Shown here: positions 47,444 through 56,780 of the stretch, piece after piece | How the letters are laid out: every line of letters starts with the position of its first letter | How positions within the stretch are numbered: the first letter of the stretch is position 1 | Assembly: GCA_003265435.1 (NCBI GenBank) | Contig: NOXC01000004.1 | Location: 217,533-281,532 of the forward strand | Source of the DNA: Cellvibrionaceae bacterium AOL6 | GTDB lineage: Bacteria > Pseudomonadota > Gammaproteobacteria > Pseudomonadales > Cellvibrionaceae | DNA length: 64,000 nucleotides | Direction of reading: 5' to 3' | Made by a program: the position numbers and the translations under genes | The notes under the pieces: model-generated | Told to the model about the DNA's origin: nothing | The model's database searches: none | What the model saw: the letters and a program-made list of their open reading frames with translations, nothing else

Positions 47444-49450
47444 TTACGATTCTATAAATTCGAGACTGCTCTCATCCAAACGTGCATCAAACTCACGCTG
47501 CATTGCCAATACAATGGGGTCTGCACGCAGCGATGCCAAGGCGCTCTGGCGACGGGCCTCGCGCAGGCGATCTCGTGTCTGTGCAGGCGTTTCACCAAGC
47601 GCAGCGGTATCCGCAACCCGAATGTCGACCTTTAAGTCCTTGTTGAAGTAAGCGCTCAGCGCATCGGCGAGATGGCTGCTGTGCTCTCGATTCAACAGCC
47701 CCGCGGACGACGCATCTTGAACAAAATACACGGTCGACGACTCCACCCGCTCACAGGCCAGGTGCGACGCAGTCATTTTTACGACACCACTGATCGGTAG
47801 CTGCACATACACTTCGTACCATCGGCTCGGTTGAAAGTCTGCCCACAGGATGGCGTCCTGTGTCGCAGCGGAATCGGCTGCAGGCTTTGCCTCTACTGGC
47901 AGCGGCACCGCACTCGAAGGAGCCTGTTCTGCAGCGGCAGGCGTCACAGCGTCCGCTTGAGTATCTGGCTCAGCGGGAGCCGAGAGCGAGGCCATCGCCC
48001 GAGAGAGTTGAGACGCTGCGGCAGGATCAGCAGGAGGCGCGGTCGCTGGCTCAGAGACTTCTAGCTCGCGTGTACTGCCCATCGCGTTGACATCGTCCTG
48101 TGCCATAGGCGTTACGTCTGCCTCTGGCGCCGTTTCCGGGCCGCGCGCTGGTTCAAGTTCCGGCTCAGAGGGCTCTGCTGTCTCGACGTTCGGCAGGGGC
48201 TCACTGACGTGCTGCGCAGTGGTCTGCGCTGCGTGCTCTGGCGGGTTTAGCGTCGCAGGTTGCGACAACGGGCGAGGCTCAGGCGCCTCGCTCACGTCAG
48301 GCTTTTTTACGGTCTCGGGCGCCTCCCCTGAGGCTGGCAGCGCTTGAGTGGGCACGTCCGCCACACCTTGAGGCTTGAACGCGAGCATGCGCAGCAACAC
48401 CATTTCGAACGCGGTACGAGGCACCTGACTCAAATTCAGGTCTCGCTGCCCCATCAAGGCAACCTGGTAGTACAACTGCACGTCCTCTGGCGCCATGCGC
48501 GTCGCGAAGTCGAGAATACGACTGCGGTCACCGTAACTGTTATCCAGGGCCTCGGGCAGCGCCTGGGCAATGGCAATACGGTGAAACATGGTTTGCAGGT
48601 CAGCCAATGCACTGCTGTAGTCCGGCGCCTGCTCTGCAAACACCGACACCGCCTGCAGCAGGCTCGCGCCATCGCCAACGATCAATGCGTCAACGATGTT
48701 TTGAATAAAACCGTGATCGATGGTCCCCAACATCGCCGACACATCGGCTTCGGCCAATTTACCGTTCCCGAAGGCAATGGCCTGATCCGTCAGGCTTAAA
48801 GCGTCACGCATACTGCCATCGGCCGCGCGCGCGAGTTGCCACAGCGCGGTTTCCTCCAGCGGCACCATTTCTTCGTTGAGCACGTGCTTGAGATGCTCAA
48901 CAATCTTTTCAGGGCTCATGTTCTTCAGGTTGAACTGAAGACAGCGTGACAAAATGGTCGCGGGAAGCTTTTGAGGATCGGTGGTCGCCAGCAGAAATTT
49001 GACGTGCTCGGGTGGCTCTTCCAGCGTTTTCAACAGCGCGTTGAAACTGGAGTTGGAGAGCATGTGGACTTCGTCAATCAGGTAAATTTTGAAGCGGCCG
49101 GTGGTGGGCGCGTACTGCACATTGTCCAGCAGCTCTCGCGTGTCTTCGACTTTGGTGCGTGAAGCGGCATCGACCTCGATCAAATCAACGAAGCGCCCTT
49201 CATTGATTTCCACACAGGCAGAACACGCCCCACAAGGCGTGGAGCCCACACCGGTCTCACAGTTCAGGCACTTGGCGAGGATACGCGCGACGGTTGTTTT
49301 ACCCACACCGCGGGTGCCGGTAAAGAGGTAAGCGTGATGAAGGCGATTGTGATCTAGGGCATTGATCAACGCTTTGAGCACGTGCTCTTGGCCGACCATT
49401 TCACTAAATGCACGCGGGCGCCACTTTCGCGCTAATACCTGATAACTCAT
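47444..49450 (-). CDS. dnaX: DNA polymerase III subunits tau and gamma
   Basis: 668-residue tau: clamp-loader ATPase with Walker A (TGTRGVGKTTVARILAK), zinc cysteines (CLNCETGVGSTPCGACSAC), Walker B (LIDEVHMLS) and SRC motif (LSRCLQF); a Pro/Glu/Ala-rich linker (about 365-530) and the C-terminal alpha- and helicase-binding domain. A slippery A-AAA-AAG at codons 381-383, followed in the -1 frame by GCC-TGA, predicts a gamma form of 384 residues. First gene of dnaX-ybaB-recR. Confidence 0.96.
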   Translation of the reverse strand: MSYQVLARKWRPRAFSEMVGQEHVLKALINALDHNRLHHAYLFTGTRGVGKTTVARILAKCLNCETGVGSTPCGACSACVEINEGRFVDLIEVDAASRTKVEDTRELLDNVQYAPTTGRFKIYLIDEVHMLSNSSFNALLKTLEEPPEHVKFLLATTDPQKLPATILSRCLQFNLKNMSPEKIVEHLKHVLNEEMVPLEETALWQLARAADGSMRDALSLTDQAIAFGNGKLAEADVSAMLGTIDHGFIQNIVDALIVGDGASLLQAVSVFAEQAPDYSSALADLQTMFHRIAIAQALPEALDNSYGDRSRILDFATRMAPEDVQLYYQVALMGQRDLNLSQVPRTAFEMVLLRMLAFKPQGVADVPTQALPASGEAPETVKKPDVSEAPEPRPLSQPATLNPPEHAAQTTAQHVSEPLPNVETAEPSEPELEPARGPETAPEADVTPMAQDDVNAMGSTRELEVSEPATAPPADPAAASQLSRAMASLSAPAEPDTQADAVTPAAAEQAPSSAVPLPVEAKPAADSAATQDAILWADFQPSRWYEVYVQLPISGVVKMTASHLACERVESSTVYFVQDASSAGLLNREHSSHLADALSAYFNKDLKVDIRVADTAALGETPAQTRDRLREARRQSALASLRADPIVLAMQREFDARLDESSLEFIES
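48272..48329 (-). promoter_or_regulatory. Programmed -1 frameshift signal in dnaX (gamma subunit)
   Basis: Three parts on the minus strand: a Shine-Dalgarno-like AGGGGAGG (48329-48322), the in-frame heptamer A-AAA-AAG (48308-48302), and a 7-bp hairpin GCGAGGC/GCCTCGC (48291-48272) with a 6-base loop. After a -1 slip translation reads GCC then TGA, as in E. coli dnaX, where the -1 frame also stops after one codon. Spacers are 13 nt upstream and 10 nt downstream. Confidence 0.75.
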
Positions 49451-49493
49451 TGGGTCTGCGAGCCTTATGTGTTTCGGTTAAGTAAAACCCGCG

Positions 49494-49499
49494 ATTATA
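49494..49499 (-). promoter_or_regulatory. -10 element upstream of dnaX
   Basis: Perfect TATAAT on the minus strand, 44 bases before the dnaX ATG. The -35 is weak. Confidence 0.4.
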
Positions 49500-49679
49500 C
49501 GCCATTCGGCTGCTCGGAACATCGCTTTGTCGCACGGCCTCTCAGGCCCCTTGCCGGCACGACATTCATTCCCCATTGCCTCTTTCGTGGGGCCACCGTA
49601 GACTCGTAAAGACCTCTGGCACACGCTGAAGCCTGTCCGGCCTTCGCGGCGCCACCCACTCTGCATGGAAGTTGAAGAG

Positions 49680-50663
49680 ATGAAGTTGTTCCCACTCCGC
49701 TTTGCCCTGCCCTTGCTGCTCACATCCACCTTCTGCTGTGCTGACAATGACTGGCTTGCCATCACCCTAGACAACGACGTGATGGTCGGTGACGACAGTG
49801 GCTACACCAACGGGTTTGTTGTGTCGGTGTTTGACGCGGGAACCGAAGCCCACCAGCCCAAGCCCGGCTGGATGCTATTCCCTTTGCGCTGGTCTCTCGA
49901 TGAGGATGCCGCAGCCAAAAACCTGAACGGCTACGCCATCGGCCAACTTATGGTGACGCCAACAAGCACCAAAAATAACGTCGAGATTGACGACGAAGTG
50001 CCCTACAGCGGCCTACTGTTCGCGACGAACGTGCACCTCAGAGGCAACCCCGATTACACAGACCTGATATCCACCACCCTGGGTGTTGTGGGCCCCGCCG
50101 CGGGCGTCGAGCAAATGCAAACCTTTTTCCACGGCCTGTTCGACAACGACCTACCCAAGGGCTGGCAAAACCAGTTGCACAATGAGCTGGTCTTTCAGTT
50201 CGCGCGCAGCCGCTTATGGCGCATGTGGGCGAATGAGCACGACAGCGTGGACTTTCTCGGCTCAACCGGCGCGAAGCTCGGCACCATCTCGTCCGACATT
50301 AACGGCGCCCTGATGTTTCGCTATGGTCGCGGCCTGGCTTCGACCTACGCACTCCCCATGCTGGCAAGTTCTCGCACCACCAACCCCATCGCCGTGGACA
50401 AAGGCTGGTTCCTTTTCGCAGGCGTAAACACCGCGTATACCTTCAATCAAATATTTTTAGACGGCAATACCTTTCAGGACAGCCCCTCCGCAGAGTATGA
50501 CCCCCTTCAGATTGGCGGCTCCATTGGCGTGACCTACTCACTGCGCAGCGTATCGGGCACCTTCGCAATTACGGATCTGAATTTTCTCGCGGGGGACGAT
50601 TATGGACGGAACGATGAGAGCCTGACCCGCTATGGCTCCGTGACACTGGCTTGGCGGATATAG
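49680..50663 (+). CDS. LpxR-like outer-membrane lipid A deacylase (DUF2219)
   Basis: About 327 residues: signal peptide (LFPLRFALPLLLTSTFCCA) and a beta-barrel matching LpxR (DNDWLAITLDNDVMVGDDSGYTNG; YSGLLFA; TTLGVVGPAAGVEQMQ; the WRI end). LpxR removes the 3'-acyloxyacyl chain of lipid A in Salmonella. I start at the ATG at 49680; another ATG is 15 bases upstream. The active-site residues are not verified here, so the substrate is assumed from the family. Divergent from dnaX. Confidence 0.85.
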   Translation: MKLFPLRFALPLLLTSTFCCADNDWLAITLDNDVMVGDDSGYTNGFVVSVFDAGTEAHQPKPGWMLFPLRWSLDEDAAAKNLNGYAIGQLMVTPTSTKNNVEIDDEVPYSGLLFATNVHLRGNPDYTDLISTTLGVVGPAAGVEQMQTFFHGLFDNDLPKGWQNQLHNELVFQFARSRLWRMWANEHDSVDFLGSTGAKLGTISSDINGALMFRYGRGLASTYALPMLASSRTTNPIAVDKGWFLFAGVNTAYTFNQIFLDGNTFQDSPSAEYDPLQIGGSIGVTYSLRSVSGTFAITDLNFLAGDDYGRNDESLTRYGSVTLAWRI

Positions 50664-50680
50664 TCTTCGGAAGGAAGTTT

Positions 50681-50707
50681 GGGCGCTCCCATCAAGGCGC
50701 CCTTCTG
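50681..50707 (+). terminator. Hairpin between lpxR-like and phosphatase genes
   Basis: Stem GGGCGC/GCGCCC with a 10-base loop, then TTCTGT. Lies between convergent genes and may act on the lpxR-like transcript; the T tract is poor. Confidence 0.4.
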
Positions 50708-50717
50708 TGTGCGATCG

Positions 50718-52331
50718 TTAATGCTGTGAAGCGTGTTGCTCAGGAGGAAGCACTTCCATCAACTTATTTGGCTGATCGTCACGCTTCTCTAACGTGAATG
50801 CGTCATACAACTCACCCGTTGCGGTATACGCTTTATACTGCAAACGCGCGTCATCTATTTCAATGATCTGATACAGCTGCGTATTTTCAGCCACTCGCTT
50901 GGCATAACTTCCCTTTGTGATCTCGTACATCTTCGGCCCGCTGACAGATACAACGTAAACCGTACCAATGTCTGGGTCGTAAGCTTGCTGGTAACCGGAA
51001 GGCACGTTCTCCGTATCCACGCGATCACTCACATCTCCGGTGCGCGCGTAAGTATGGTCATGACCACTGAGCACGAGGTCAACACGGTATTTATCCAGCA
51101 CCGGCTTCCATAGCGCGCGTAATTCAGTGTTGTCCCGGTCTGATGCGGGCGAGAAAATGGGATGGTGGAAGGTCAAAATGGTCCAGCGATTTGGATTGTC
51201 TCGCAGTACCTTCTTCAACCACGCAACCTGTGCCTCACGCTCTTTATTTGAATCCAGTGAAATAATACGCACGCCTTGATAGTCAACGTAATAGACCGTT
51301 TCCTCCAGACCCTTAGGCGGGTTCTGGATAGGGAATGCAAACTGATGACGCCAATGATCACTCACCTGCGGGGTGCCTCGGTCGCGGCGCCGGTCATCGA
51401 GCGGAGGATCGTCGTATTCGCTCCCTAGTAATTCTGCTGCACTAAAGCCCGTCAAGGCTTCAACGCCCTCGCCGACGTGAATGATTTCCTCATCATCATT
51501 AATTTTCAGGGAAGCCGTTTCGCCTTTCGAAGTACGGGCAGAAACAGTAAATACGGTCTCCCCTTGTTCGTCTAACGCTTCGACGACATCCACATCCACC
51601 GACAGGGTCTTGCCCGATTTACTCTTCCAATATCGCTGGGCCGCAGGCCCTTGGTTCGCTCTATAATATTCATGGTTGCCCGGTGTGGCGATGACAGGGA
51701 TCGTGCCATTGACCCAAGCCGGAGCGCCATGCCATTCACCCCACTCTGCGTCCCATGCATCCTCATTTATCAAATCGCCTGCGTGCAGCGTAAAAGCCGC
51801 CCTGGGCGCGTCTCTAAATGCCTCACGGAAAACGCGCGACCAATGTGTTCTCACTTCGTTTTGCGCATCGCCGAAATAAATAAAACTGAAAGGGCGAGGA
51901 CGATCACTGGCCGTACGGAAATGAAAGAATTCACTCCAATTCACACCATCACCTACTCGGTACGTATATAACGTGTCCGGTAGCAAGCCTGTGAACGTCG
52001 TCGAATGATAGTGTGCCTCGTTGATATCACTTTTGAAAAAGGACGTCTCTGCGCTCACTTGCGCTGGCTCTAGCGCCCGCCCATTCGCGTTCGCAATCGC
52101 GATTTCGGCGATACCGGTGGTCACATCCGTGCTGGTCCGCCAAGTGACCGACTGTGTGGTGGCGGGATCACCCGTCCATGACAGAACAACGCGGTCAGGA
52201 ATCGGTGTGGGTGCGTGTATTTTTTCCTGCGCATAGGGGACTGGATGACGATGGTCAGCGTTCTGGTTGTGCGCAAATACGGATGGAGACACAGCGAGCA
52301 CACCTGTAAGAATGACACGTAGAAGGTTCAT
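50718..52331 (-). CDS. Secreted purple-acid-phosphatase-like metallophosphoesterase
   Basis: 537 residues: signal peptide (MNLLRVILTGVLAVSPSVFA), an N-terminal fibronectin-like PAP domain (about 45-145; PDRVVLSWTGDPATTQSVTW) and a calcineurin-type catalytic domain with YFGDAQ, GDLINED, PGNHEYY, FHHPIF and SGHDHTYAR. About 85 residues (roughly 232-320) interrupt the domain after GNHEYY. It probably releases phosphate from organic esters in the periplasm or outside. The Pho-box-controlled TonB receptor is upstream with a terminator between them, so read-through or a separate promoter is needed. Confidence 0.88.
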   Translation of the reverse strand: MNLLRVILTGVLAVSPSVFAHNQNADHRHPVPYAQEKIHAPTPIPDRVVLSWTGDPATTQSVTWRTSTDVTTGIAEIAIANANGRALEPAQVSAETSFFKSDINEAHYHSTTFTGLLPDTLYTYRVGDGVNWSEFFHFRTASDRPRPFSFIYFGDAQNEVRTHWSRVFREAFRDAPRAAFTLHAGDLINEDAWDAEWGEWHGAPAWVNGTIPVIATPGNHEYYRANQGPAAQRYWKSKSGKTLSVDVDVVEALDEQGETVFTVSARTSKGETASLKINDDEEIIHVGEGVEALTGFSAAELLGSEYDDPPLDDRRRDRGTPQVSDHWRHQFAFPIQNPPKGLEETVYYVDYQGVRIISLDSNKEREAQVAWLKKVLRDNPNRWTILTFHHPIFSPASDRDNTELRALWKPVLDKYRVDLVLSGHDHTYARTGDVSDRVDTENVPSGYQQAYDPDIGTVYVVSVSGPKMYEITKGSYAKRVAENTQLYQIIEIDDARLQYKAYTATGELYDAFTLEKRDDQPNKLMEVLPPEQHASQH

Positions 52332-52355
52332 AAGGAAAACACCTCATTAATAAAC

Positions 52356-52388
52356 AAAAAAGGAGCGAGCCCATTAGGCTCTACTCCT
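52356..52388 (-). terminator. Terminator between the TonB receptor and the phosphatase gene
   Basis: Minus strand: GGAG-GAGCC stem pairing with GGCTC-CTCC (interrupted by TA/C), loop of five, followed by six T (52356-52361). Lies 47 bases after the receptor stop and 25 before the phosphatase ATG. Confidence 0.7.
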
Positions 52389-52434
52389 TTCACAGAGGGT
52401 GTGGCCTGCGAGGCCCTACCCATCACGTTATAGA

Positions 52435-55368
52435 TCAAAAGTCGTAACGCAAGCCGATGCTGTATTTACGACCCGAGTAGCTCGCATCTTCAACAAATTG
52501 CGGATAACCCTGATACGAAATCTGCGGTGAGTCGGTCAAATTCACACCCGTCGCAGAAAGCACGAGATGTTCGGTAAAGCGGTAGTGTAACTCCGCATCC
52601 CAGCGCTCCTCGGCCGCATAAAATTCATCGCTTTCAATATCACTGCCCAAGCCCTCAATATAGTCGTCTCGATAGCGATAATCGATGCGCGCGTTGAACC
52701 CACCCCAGTTGTATTCCAGCATCGCGGTGTAAATCTCCTCAGAGAACCCCTCTAAAGAAAGGTCATCGCGATCTGTTCGGTTAGGGTAGTCCGCATCACT
52801 ATCAGAAAAAGTCGCGCTGACCGCCACACCAAACCCGCTCCACATACCTGGCAGAAAATGCATGCCCTGTCGCGCAATGAGCTCAATACCTTGGTTGGTT
52901 GCATCGGTTCCATTGACTGGACGTTCGTATTCAAGATCACCTTCGTCGTCTTCGATGGGAATACCATTTTCATCCAAATCGTTGAAGTCATAGGTGAGCG
53001 TATACGTAAAGTCTGAAATCTTTTTATAGAAATAGCCAATAGAGTAAAGGTCACCATGGTCGGTGTAATACTCCAGCTGTATATCGAAGTTATCAGATGT
53101 AGCCGGCTCCAGGAAAGGGTTTCCGTCTTCAATATTCCCTTCATCATCAACCCAGCGACCACGCGAGAGTTCTTCCAAAGGCGGGCGTGCATAACTCATA
53201 TTGTAGCTTTCGCGTAGAATCAGATTCTCTGACAACGCATGGCGAAGGTGCACACCGGGAAGCCAGAAGGTATAGCGCTCACCATTTTCAATGGGCGTGA
53301 CCTGAGGCTCGTCATTCAGATAGCTGACGATTTTATTCGTGTTTTCCCACTCGTACTGCTCGAGACGCACCCCGGCAATTAGGGTGTGGATACCTGTTTC
53401 GTAGGTACCCATAACATAGGCCGCACCGATACGCTCTTCAGCCTCGTAGTCTTCTACGTTACTTCCTTCAAGAGAATCGTCGTCGACATACTCAAACAGC
53501 TCGGGGTTCGAATTCAGAAGATCGAGTCCCGCTTGTGTTTGAACATTGAAATACTTGGGCTTCAACAACAAGATTTCGTCGGTGGACTCAAGCACATCCG
53601 CATAAGGGAATGCATCGTCCATTTCGTAGAGATCAACGTGATAATCCTGCTCCGGCGTGCTCTGACGGTATTTCGCACCTGTTTTGAGCGTAAAGGCACC
53701 GTAGTCACCCGAGAAGTAGCGTTCCCAGTCGACTTTCGCGCTGAACGCCTGCTCGGATTTCGTGCCGCTCACCACCTCAAGCTCGCCTTCGGTCATCTGA
53801 CTGAGATCTGTCGAGTCAACGCCGTTGACAACGTTCACTTCAACCATGCCATCGGGGTCTATGACGTTATACTCAAAAATGAACCAAGGATCTTCCGGCT
53901 CCATCAACATATTGAGCTCGGTATCGTTATGGATGGTGCGCTCATTGCTGCTGTACGAGACGTCGAATGTGAGCGTGCTACTCTCTAGCTCATGAGTGCC
54001 ACCAAAACTGATGGAGTAAAGTTCGTTTTCAATATCTTCAAGCGTACCGATCCATCCTCTAGAGGCTTCACTGTCTTCTGTGCCGCGACCGTAAGTCGGT
54101 GTTAAAGCCGCGTAGGTCTTGTCACCATCAGCGTCGTTGCCAAAAGCCGTGTCAATATCGATATCTGTTTCGTATTTATTGCCGCCGCGCTCGTAGTAGG
54201 AAATCAAGGGGCGCACATAGAGCTCGAGGCTGTCAGACGCACGATAATCGATCGAACCACTCAATGTGGACGTTTTCGTTTCCCGTGTGTCGTGCTCAAA
54301 ATGCGTCGACTCCATGAACCATACAGGCTCATTGTACTGATCAAGATCCAACTCTGGATTGGTTTCAGGGTCAACTTGTACCCAGTCCTGATCCGCATTA
54401 ATGGAGAAACGATCTGTGTCGTAATGGCTTAAAGAGAAGCTGACACCCAAATTATTCTCACCGGAGCCCACACTGAATAAATCTGAAAACTGAGCCTTAA
54501 CCGCATTGCCCCAGTTTGACGATTCGTCATTGTAGGTACCATCCAGCTCAATACTGCCTTCTCGACCTGTGCGCTCAAAAGCGCTACGAGAGACCAGGTT
54601 GACAATACCCCCGATAGCATCACCATCTCGATCAGGGGTCGGCGCCTTGATTACCTCAATGGTGGTAACACCATCCGCAGCAAGCGAGCGTGCATCAAAT
54701 GCGTTGGTGCCTCCAGAAGAAGGAATACGCATTCCATCAATTTGAACGGAGTTAAATTGCCCCGAAACGCCCCGAATATTAATGCTGCTTGGTGAGCCGT
54801 CCTGATCTTCGTCCACGCTGATACCGGGAAGACGTTGCATCGCTTGACCAATGTTCCCGTCAATCATCTCACCGAACAACTCTTCGGGAATAAAGTTGAC
54901 GATCCCTGCCGCGGTCTTCTGCTGGTTAATTGCTCGCGTACGGCCTGTTTCAGATCCCACAACATGCACCGTTTCGATTTCACTCAGGCCTGGCAGGTTC
55001 ACATTGAATTCAGTGGCCTCATCTGCGTCGACGTTGACGGTATTCTTCACCGCCGATAGTCCAACGTAGCGCACTTCAACGGTATAGGCTCCAACGGGAA
55101 CATCGTTGAGCACGTAACGGCCTGAGGCATCCGTCACACGACGTATTGTGGTGCCAGATAGGGTCACCACGGCCCCCTCGAGCGAACGTCCCGTCGCGGC
55201 ATCCACGACCTGACCACGTATCGCTCCTACTGCGGACTGCGCCATACTGTGGCCAGCCAAGCACACCAGGCACAGCATCACCACTAGGTGTGTTATCAAC
55301 GAAGCGCTGCCCCCACACCGGCTTACCGGCTTGGACTGTGCAGTATTAATATTTTTAAAATCAGACAT
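52435..55368 (-). CDS. TonB-dependent outer-membrane receptor (TIGR01782-like)
   Basis: 977 residues from the ATG at 55368, which has a GGGGGA ribosome-binding site and precedes a signal segment (HLVVMLCLVCLAGHSMAQ). Then a carboxypeptidase-regulatory-like domain (GAIRGQVVDAATGRSLEGAV, about 48-130), the plug (IGQAMQRLPGISVDED, IRGVSGQFNSVQIDGMRIP) and a 22-strand barrel with the terminal aromatic residue (IGLRYDF). It resembles the polysaccharide or large-substrate receptors of Xanthomonadales and Cellvibrionales. Pho-box repeats upstream and the phosphatase downstream suggest uptake of a phosphorylated compound. Confidence 0.9.
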   Translation of the reverse strand: MSDFKNINTAQSKPVSRCGGSASLITHLVVMLCLVCLAGHSMAQSAVGAIRGQVVDAATGRSLEGAVVTLSGTTIRRVTDASGRYVLNDVPVGAYTVEVRYVGLSAVKNTVNVDADEATEFNVNLPGLSEIETVHVVGSETGRTRAINQQKTAAGIVNFIPEELFGEMIDGNIGQAMQRLPGISVDEDQDGSPSSINIRGVSGQFNSVQIDGMRIPSSGGTNAFDARSLAADGVTTIEVIKAPTPDRDGDAIGGIVNLVSRSAFERTGREGSIELDGTYNDESSNWGNAVKAQFSDLFSVGSGENNLGVSFSLSHYDTDRFSINADQDWVQVDPETNPELDLDQYNEPVWFMESTHFEHDTRETKTSTLSGSIDYRASDSLELYVRPLISYYERGGNKYETDIDIDTAFGNDADGDKTYAALTPTYGRGTEDSEASRGWIGTLEDIENELYSISFGGTHELESSTLTFDVSYSSNERTIHNDTELNMLMEPEDPWFIFEYNVIDPDGMVEVNVVNGVDSTDLSQMTEGELEVVSGTKSEQAFSAKVDWERYFSGDYGAFTLKTGAKYRQSTPEQDYHVDLYEMDDAFPYADVLESTDEILLLKPKYFNVQTQAGLDLLNSNPELFEYVDDDSLEGSNVEDYEAEERIGAAYVMGTYETGIHTLIAGVRLEQYEWENTNKIVSYLNDEPQVTPIENGERYTFWLPGVHLRHALSENLILRESYNMSYARPPLEELSRGRWVDDEGNIEDGNPFLEPATSDNFDIQLEYYTDHGDLYSIGYFYKKISDFTYTLTYDFNDLDENGIPIEDDEGDLEYERPVNGTDATNQGIELIARQGMHFLPGMWSGFGVAVSATFSDSDADYPNRTDRDDLSLEGFSEEIYTAMLEYNWGGFNARIDYRYRDDYIEGLGSDIESDEFYAAEERWDAELHYRFTEHLVLSATGVNLTDSPQISYQGYPQFVEDASYSGRKYSIGLRYDF

Positions 55369-55452
55369 TGAATCCCCCAAAGACCCATAAGTTGCATGCT
55401 CCGGACTCATCCGTAGCTGGAAAGGAGGATATGCGCGCCGAATGTCACTCAA

Positions 55453-55481
55453 GTGACGTTCCAATGACAAAATGATGACCG
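55453..55481 (-). promoter_or_regulatory. Putative Pho box (three tandem repeats) upstream of the TonB receptor
   Basis: On the minus strand CGGTCAT-CATT-TTGTCAT-TGGA-ACGTCAC: three 7-mers at exact 11-bp periodicity, close to the PhoB consensus CTGTCAT-N4-CTGTCAT. It ends 85 bp before the receptor ATG. PhoB binding is inferred. Confidence 0.6.
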
Positions 55482-55550
55482 CTCAACTTATTTCCGCTAG
55501 CGGGAAAAGCAGAAACCGTGCGCTTGAGAGATAAAGAGAGAAAGGAGACT

Positions 55551-55665
55551 GGAGGGGACCCAATCCAGCCACACCCCGGCACACATTCGAACTGCTACCG
55601 TTGCTTCCTTCCGGACCTGGCGGGGTTCACAGCCTTATGTTGCGAGGGGACCAAATTGGGCCACC
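55551..55665 (-). ncRNA. ffs: 4.5S signal recognition particle RNA
   Basis: Bacterial small SRP RNA of about 110 nt. The universally conserved apical part is present on the minus strand: CCAGGTCCGGAAGGAAGCA with the GGAA tetraloop (bases 55602-55620), then AGCAG. The closing stem pairs CCCAATTTGG at the 5' end with CTGGATTGGG at the 3' end. Exact ends are approximate. It lies between the PiT permease gene and the TonB receptor on the same strand. Confidence 0.93.
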
Positions 55666-55704
55666 ATAACGTGCACCATCGCCCTGTGCGACGATGGGTT
55701 GCGC

Positions 55705-55733
55705 ATTATGCTCAGGTTGCCGTGACATTTCAA
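55705..55733 (-). promoter_or_regulatory. Promoter of ffs
   Basis: Minus strand: TTGAAA (55728-55733), 17-bp spacer, CATAAT (55705-55710). The start would fall near 55698, giving a leader of about 35 nt that carries a 6-bp hairpin and would be trimmed, as RNase P does for E. coli 4.5S RNA. The -35 overlaps the end of the permease gene. Confidence 0.6.
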
Positions 55734-56686
55734 GCACCCAACAGCGAAGGCAAGCCCAGTGCAAGTATGACGCTCACTAACAGGCCAAACAGCGCTTTGA
55801 CGGCATCGCTTGCGACAATACGTGACGTTTCGGATAGCGGGGGTCGATAAAAGTGCAGAGAGATCGCCACCTGCCGCCCTGCCAGCAACCCGAGGAACAC
55901 CCAGGTAGTGCTCATCGGCATGGAGCTCCACTCTTTAAACACCAGTAAGATACACGCAAATAGCAAATCAATGATGGTCGCGGCTCGGACATCGGCTGTG
56001 CCGGTTTTGTTGCTAACGATGCGCTGTATGGCCCCGCCCATCTTAAAGAAGATAGCCCCCTGCAACAGCACCAAGAGCAGCAACGCCAGCACCAAGGTCA
56101 ACAGATCCAGTTCCCGCGGCAAATAGGCAAAGATATTGGCAAGATCCTGAATCAGCCACTGGCTCCACAGGAATGCCGTACTCAACCACTGTAACACGAC
56201 CCAGTACCATTGCACGGCCGCGCCGCGTGTACGATCAAAATAGGCGGTGGTGGACTGAATGACTAAGCGATACAACACGATCGCCACCATGAACGCAACG
56301 AGATAACCAATCACGGACTTGAGCAGCATCGCGCCAATATTATTGGGGTTGAACACAGCGAGCACGAGAAAGGTCGTGCTGACGGGAACGCCGTAACGCG
56401 TCAACAGCAAGATCGCTACAGGCGGCACAAGGTGAAACCACTGTATCCCACCTTGCGGTAGGGGAAATTTATCCAGCCTGCCAAATGCCGGGTCGCCTTG
56501 ATTTACATACCAACCAAGCATTACGACAAGAACCATCACACTGGAGGCGAATAACCAGAGTAACCACCAGGGGCGTCTGGCGTTTGAGGCAATGAAGGTA
56601 CCTAAAGTTTGAATGGCGTCATTCGCGACGATCGCGTAGCCCGCCATCGCAAAGCCGACGAGCATGAGAATTTCTGTTGCAGACAA
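55730..56686 (-). CDS. PiT-family inorganic phosphate permease
   Basis: 318 residues with about 8-9 helices. The PiT signature appears as VANDAIQTLGTF near the N-terminus, and a second PHO4-like repeat near MSTTWVFLGLLAGRQVA toward the end. Low-affinity phosphate uptake coupled to ions, by family. Shorter than E. coli PitA (499), with no long central loop. It adds to the phosphate theme of the receptor and phosphatase genes. Confidence 0.82.
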   Translation of the reverse strand: MSATEILMLVGFAMAGYAIVANDAIQTLGTFIASNARRPWWLLWLFASSVMVLVVMLGWYVNQGDPAFGRLDKFPLPQGGIQWFHLVPPVAILLLTRYGVPVSTTFLVLAVFNPNNIGAMLLKSVIGYLVAFMVAIVLYRLVIQSTTAYFDRTRGAAVQWYWVVLQWLSTAFLWSQWLIQDLANIFAYLPRELDLLTLVLALLLLVLLQGAIFFKMGGAIQRIVSNKTGTADVRAATIIDLLFACILLVFKEWSSMPMSTTWVFLGLLAGRQVAISLHFYRPPLSETSRIVASDAVKALFGLLVSVILALGLPSLLGA

Positions 56687-56780
56687 CTAACGTCTCCCGA
56701 GCCTGGACTTACGCAACATTACTACATGAAGCGCATCCAGATTAGCCCGTGAGAATGACAGCGCTGTGACGAAAGGTGGC

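Noticed and set aside
55442..55459. Inverted repeat ATGTCACTCAAGTGACGT as a Nudix operator
   Set aside because: The spacing is wrong (5 not 3) and it overlaps the Pho-type direct repeats; no pentose gene is nearby.
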